This document shows, piece by piece, positions 14,274 to 16,641 of a DNA stretch of 16,641 nucleotides; position 1 is the stretch's first letter, and each line of letters opens with the position of its first letter. Under the pieces are notes generated by a model, which saw nothing but the letters and a program-made list of their open reading frames with translations, was not told the origin of the DNA and did not search any database. The stretch spans positions 1-16,641 of the forward strand of contig JAPLWW010000084.1 in assembly GCA_026396375.1 (NCBI GenBank). The letters are read 5' to 3'. The position numbers were made by a program, and so were the translations under genes. This DNA comes from Microcaldota archaeon (GTDB taxonomy: Archaea; Micrarchaeota; Micrarchaeia; Anstonellales; J096).

Positions 14274-15140
14274 ATGAAAGCCTATTTGGACATAGTCAGG
14301 AAAATCCTCGATACGGGAACAGTCAAGAAAAACAGGACAGGGGTTGACGCAATAACCGTCCCTGGCATAATTTTTGAGCATGACATGAAGGAGGGTTTTC
14401 CTTTGCTTACAACCAAGAAAATACCATTGAGATTGATATCCTCCGAGCTGGAATTTTTCATTAAGGGCATAACAGACAAGGAATGGCTGAGGCAGAGGAA
14501 CAACCACATCTGGGACGAGTGGTGCTCACCCGAAAAAGTGCCTTACGGCCATGATGAGGAGACAAAGAAAAAGATGAATGCAGAAAGGGAGCTTGGCCCG
14601 ATCTACGGCTGGCAATGGAGGAATTTCGGCGCGCATTATGTTTCCTATGACCAACCTCCAACTGGCAAGGGAGTCGACCAGCTCAGGAACATGGTGGAAA
14701 AGCTCAAGAAAGACCCATCAGACAGGAGGATGATAGTCTCTGCATGGAATCCTGTTGATTTTCCCAGGATGGCGCTTCCGCCATGCCACTACAGCTTCCA
14801 TGTGACTGTTGTTGAGGATAAGCTAAATCTTCTTTGGAACCAGCGCTCGGTTGACAGCGCTCTGGGATTGCCTTTCAACATCGCAAGCTACGGTTTGCTG
14901 TTGCATTTGCTTGCAAAGGAATCTGGATTGAAGGAGGGAAGGCTGGTAGGCTTCCTGGCAGACACCCATATCTACATGAACCACGTTGACGGAATAAAGG
15001 AGCAGCTCAGCAGGACGCCTCACAAGCTCCCTACGATAAGGACAGACAGTTTCACCTCCATATTCGATTGGAAGTATGATGATTCAAAGATTGAGAACTA
15101 TGAGCATGACCTTCCCATAAAATTCGAGATCGCTGTGTAA
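14274..15140 (+). CDS. thyA: Thymidylate synthase (ThyA)
   Basis: ThyA methylates dUMP to dTMP using methylene-tetrahydrofolate, releasing dihydrofolate. The 288-residue protein matches the classical family throughout: MKAYLDIVRKILDTG at the start, phosphate-binding Arg21 in NRTGV, the GFPLLTTKK segment, WDEW near residue 80, RRMIVSAWNP with Arg151 and Arg152, the catalytic Cys171 in LPPCHYSFH, QRSVDSALGLPFNIASYG (Arg191, Asp194, Asn202) and DTHIYMNH (His232, Tyr234). All catalytic residues are present. An insert of about 15 residues after WDEW (CSPEKVPYGHDEETKKKM) lengthens it relative to E. coli ThyA (264 residues). folA follows two bases after the stop, forming a dTMP cycle pair. It is unrelated to flavin-dependent ThyX, found in many other archaea. 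Confidence 0.98.
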   Translation: MKAYLDIVRKILDTGTVKKNRTGVDAITVPGIIFEHDMKEGFPLLTTKKIPLRLISSELEFFIKGITDKEWLRQRNNHIWDEWCSPEKVPYGHDEETKKKMNAERELGPIYGWQWRNFGAHYVSYDQPPTGKGVDQLRNMVEKLKKDPSDRRMIVSAWNPVDFPRMALPPCHYSFHVTVVEDKLNLLWNQRSVDSALGLPFNIASYGLLLHLLAKESGLKEGRLVGFLADTHIYMNHVDGIKEQLSRTPHKLPTIRTDSFTSIFDWKYDDSKIENYEHDLPIKFEIAV

Positions 15141-15142
15141 AT

Positions 15143-15655
15143 ATGGAGATTATAATAATTGCCGCTGTTGCTGAGAACAACGTGATAGGGAAGGACAATG
15201 CAATCCCTTGGAGGATAAGCGAGGATTTCAGGCATTTCAAAACATTGACAATGGGCCATCCATGCATAATGGGAAGGAAAACATACGAATCATTGCCTCC
15301 CAATTTCAGGCCCTTGCCTGGAAGGGAAAACATAGTGCTGAGCTCAGATAAAAATTATCATCAGGAAGGCGCAACTGTTTTCGGATCACTTGAGGAGGCA
15401 ATCGGATACTGCAGAAATAAAAATGAGGAAAAGGTTTTTGTCATAGGAGGCGCATCGGTATACAATGCAGCAATGAAATTGGCGGATGTTTTGGAGATAA
15501 CAAAGGTACACAAGAGCTTCGAAGGCGACACATTTTTCCCTGAAATAAAATCAGATGAATGGAAGATCATAGGCAATGAGGATTTTGAGGGAAAGGACCT
15601 GAAAAATGACAGCGTTGTGAAATTCTCCTTTGTAAGGTATACAAGAAAAAATTAG
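15143..15655 (+). CDS. folA: Dihydrofolate reductase
   Basis: DHFR reduces the dihydrofolate made by ThyA back to tetrahydrofolate with NADPH. The 170-residue length is normal. Motifs are IIAAVAENNVIGKDNAIPW at the N-terminus, the substrate-binding acid Asp28 in RISEDFRHFK, MGRKTYESLP for NADPH binding (residues 43-52), RENIVLSS, and VIGGASVYNAAM (100-111), whose glycine pair lines the cofactor site. The gene starts two bases after thyA and probably shares its transcript and box A. Its TAG (15653-15655) overlaps by three bases the TAA of the convergent 99-residue gene. All key residues appear intact. Confidence 0.97.
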   Translation: MEIIIIAAVAENNVIGKDNAIPWRISEDFRHFKTLTMGHPCIMGRKTYESLPPNFRPLPGRENIVLSSDKNYHQEGATVFGSLEEAIGYCRNKNEEKVFVIGGASVYNAAMKLADVLEITKVHKSFEGDTFFPEIKSDEWKIIGNEDFEGKDLKNDSVVKFSFVRYTRKN

Positions 15656-15951
15656 CCTGTCTTTCCGCTGAAGGTGTTTGATATTACCAGGGAGTCTACA
15701 TTCGTATCGCAGATCCCGAATGCGATGTTCTCGCCCATCCTCACTATCACAACCTTCTTCTGGCCAAAGGTTATGTCTATCGTGTCTAGCTCGTCATTCA
15801 AAGAAGTGTGGAAATATGCCGCCGTGTTGAAAAGCCTTACAATGTTCTCTATCAGCTCATAATCCTCAACCTTGTATGACTCTATGATGTCCCCGTTCCT
15901 GCTCACAACGCAGAAAGGGATGTCCTTTTTCACAAGCTCATTATAAACCAT
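15652..15951 (-). CDS. Roadblock/LC7-like small protein (tentative), downstream of a KaiC-like ATPase
   Basis: From ATG 15949-15951 (AGGTGA just upstream, about four bases from the start) the protein has 99 residues, beginning MVYNELVKKDIPFCVVSRNG. The order beta-strand (FCVVSRNGDIIES), helix (ELIENIVRLFNTAAYFH), two strands (DTIDITFGQKKVVIVRM) and final strand (NIAFGICDT) is that of a Roadblock/LC7 fold, a small dimerising module. The resemblance is judged by pattern, not by alignment. It starts eight bases after the ATPase stop, so the two form an operon. In prokaryotes such proteins often pair with P-loop NTPases, so a regulatory or scaffold role for the neighbouring ATPase is a reasonable inference. 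The frame is open further upstream to 16035, but that part overlaps the ATPase gene. Confidence 0.65.
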   Translation of the reverse strand: MVYNELVKKDIPFCVVSRNGDIIESYKVEDYELIENIVRLFNTAAYFHTSLNDELDTIDITFGQKKVVIVRMGENIAFGICDTNVDSLVISNTFSGKTG

Positions 15952-15959
15952 GGATTCAC

Positions 15960-16641
15960 CTAGATTATGCCTATGCCTTCCGGATCTATCGTGAAATAGA
16001 TCGGGGACTCTATCCCTGAGATTGACATCTCCCATTTCCCCTTCTGCAGGGGGTTTATCCTCACCGTTATGTCCATGGACCTCAGCAGTATGCTCAGCTG
16101 GGTCTTGTCATGCAAAGCTTCCTCGAAAAGCATCATCATTAGGCCTCCTGAGCCCTTTATCCTGCCTGAGGTTACCTGGTAAAACTTCATCAAGGAGTCA
16201 AACTGGTTGTTCAGCAGAAGCGTTGAAAATGAATGGAAATAGAATGCCATCGGGTCCTTTGCCCCTGAGCTCAGGAGCCTGCTCAGCTCCAGGGACAGGT
16301 CGTTGAGGGCAGTGAAGCCGTCTATGACAAGGTCCCTCTCCCTGTTTGGCTGGATGCCTGCCTGCACTGAATACATGTCAATGAATTTGTTAACGTTGAA
16401 CTTTATGTTGTACTCCTTTGACTTCTTTATCGCTTCCGCAGGAGGCATGTCAAGGAGAACATAGTTGTTGACTGAATGGAATGAGGACATCAAATGCATG
16501 CCCAAAATTGATTTCTCTATTCCAGGCGGCCCCAAAAGCGCAATGGTTGACCCTTTCTGGTATCCTCCCTCTGTTATTATGTCAAGGTCAAACAGCCCGG
16601 TGGGAACCTTGTCCTTGAGGAAAAGATAGGATTTTTCTTCC
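15960..16641 (-). CDS. KaiC/RecA-superfamily ATPase-like protein, 5' end outside the window
   Basis: About 226 residues are visible; the N-terminus lies beyond the right edge. The visible start reads KVPTGLFDLDIITEGGYQKG, the typical KaiC-like lead into the P-loop (compare PTGIxxLDxLxGGGxxxG), followed by the Walker A region LLGPPGIEKS. Further motifs are a strand ending in a Walker B-like LVIDGFTAL and the helices DLSLELSRLLSSG. Walker A has Glu where the family has the invariant Gly before the Lys (GPPGIEKS instead of GPPGTGKT), so ATP binding may be altered. The C-terminal region (KGKWEMSISGIESPIYFTID) is beta-rich. Archaeal KaiC-like proteins act in signalling and motility control among other roles, and this one cannot be placed further. 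The Roadblock-like gene follows it after eight bases. Confidence 0.8.
   Translation of the reverse strand, partial: EEKSYLFLKDKVPTGLFDLDIITEGGYQKGSTIALLGPPGIEKSILGMHLMSSFHSVNNYVLLDMPPAEAIKKSKEYNIKFNVNKFIDMYSVQAGIQPNRERDLVIDGFTALNDLSLELSRLLSSGAKDPMAFYFHSFSTLLLNNQFDSLMKFYQVTSGRIKGSGGLMMMLFEEALHDKTQLSILLRSMDITVRINPLQKGKWEMSISGIESPIYFTIDPEGIGII

Noticed and set aside
15952..16035. An N-terminal extension of the Roadblock-like protein
   Set aside because: It overlaps the ATPase coding sequence, reads as Arg/His/Asp-rich noise, and a good ribosome site precedes ATG 15951.
1..16641. tRNA or rRNA genes, CRISPR arrays, insertion sequences, attachment sites, replication origin
   Set aside because: By eye I found no repeat-spacer pattern, no cloverleaf-like segment, no transposase and no terminal inverted repeats; small RNAs could be missed without a search.

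Overview
The window reads as archaeal chromosome. It carries the C-terminal part of transcription factor B, both subunits of the archaea-specific D-family DNA polymerase, a UPF0147 protein, an archaeal XRE-type regulator of the kind typified by M. jannaschii MJ0621, and AT-rich box A promoters about 26-29 bases upstream of several start codons, a spacing that implies leaderless or short-leader mRNAs. PolD together with small compact genes and many proteins of unknown function suits a euryarchaeote or a DPANN-type lineage; I cannot name the taxon from the sequence alone.

Layout. Positions 3-353 (+) hold the end of a TFB gene, converging on an ankyrin-repeat protein (380-1090, -). Positions 1226-3835 (+) hold a tightly overlapped three-gene unit: two proteins I do not recognise followed by the XRE-type regulator. 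This converges on a 516-residue protein (3845-5395, -) that looks like a multidomain family better known to me from bacteria. Two tandem, paralogous four-helix membrane proteins (5445-5873 and 5919-6365, -) lie upstream of it. Positions 6466-12898 (-) are a replication operon in the order UPF0147, DP1 (PolD exonuclease subunit), DP2 (PolD polymerase subunit), each joined to the next by an ATGA stop/start overlap. DP2 is interrupted by a 465-residue intein with a LAGLIDADG homing-endonuclease domain, inserted inside the catalytic NCDGDED motif.

An EamA-type transporter (12978-13844, -) and a 79-residue unknown protein (13935-14174, +) are divergently transcribed from a shared 90-base promoter region. 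Next come thyA and folA (14274-15655, +), an adjacent dTMP-synthesis pair. Last is a minus-strand pair: a KaiC/RecA-like ATPase with an altered Walker A motif, running off the right edge, and a 99-residue Roadblock-like protein just downstream of it.

Functionally, DNA replication (PolD) and dTMP/folate metabolism are the clear themes. The most interesting items are the DP2 intein ending in Gln instead of Asn, the 516-residue protein, the uncharacterised 1226-3835 cassette, and the ATPase/Roadblock-like pair. I saw no rRNA, tRNA, CRISPR array or insertion sequence.
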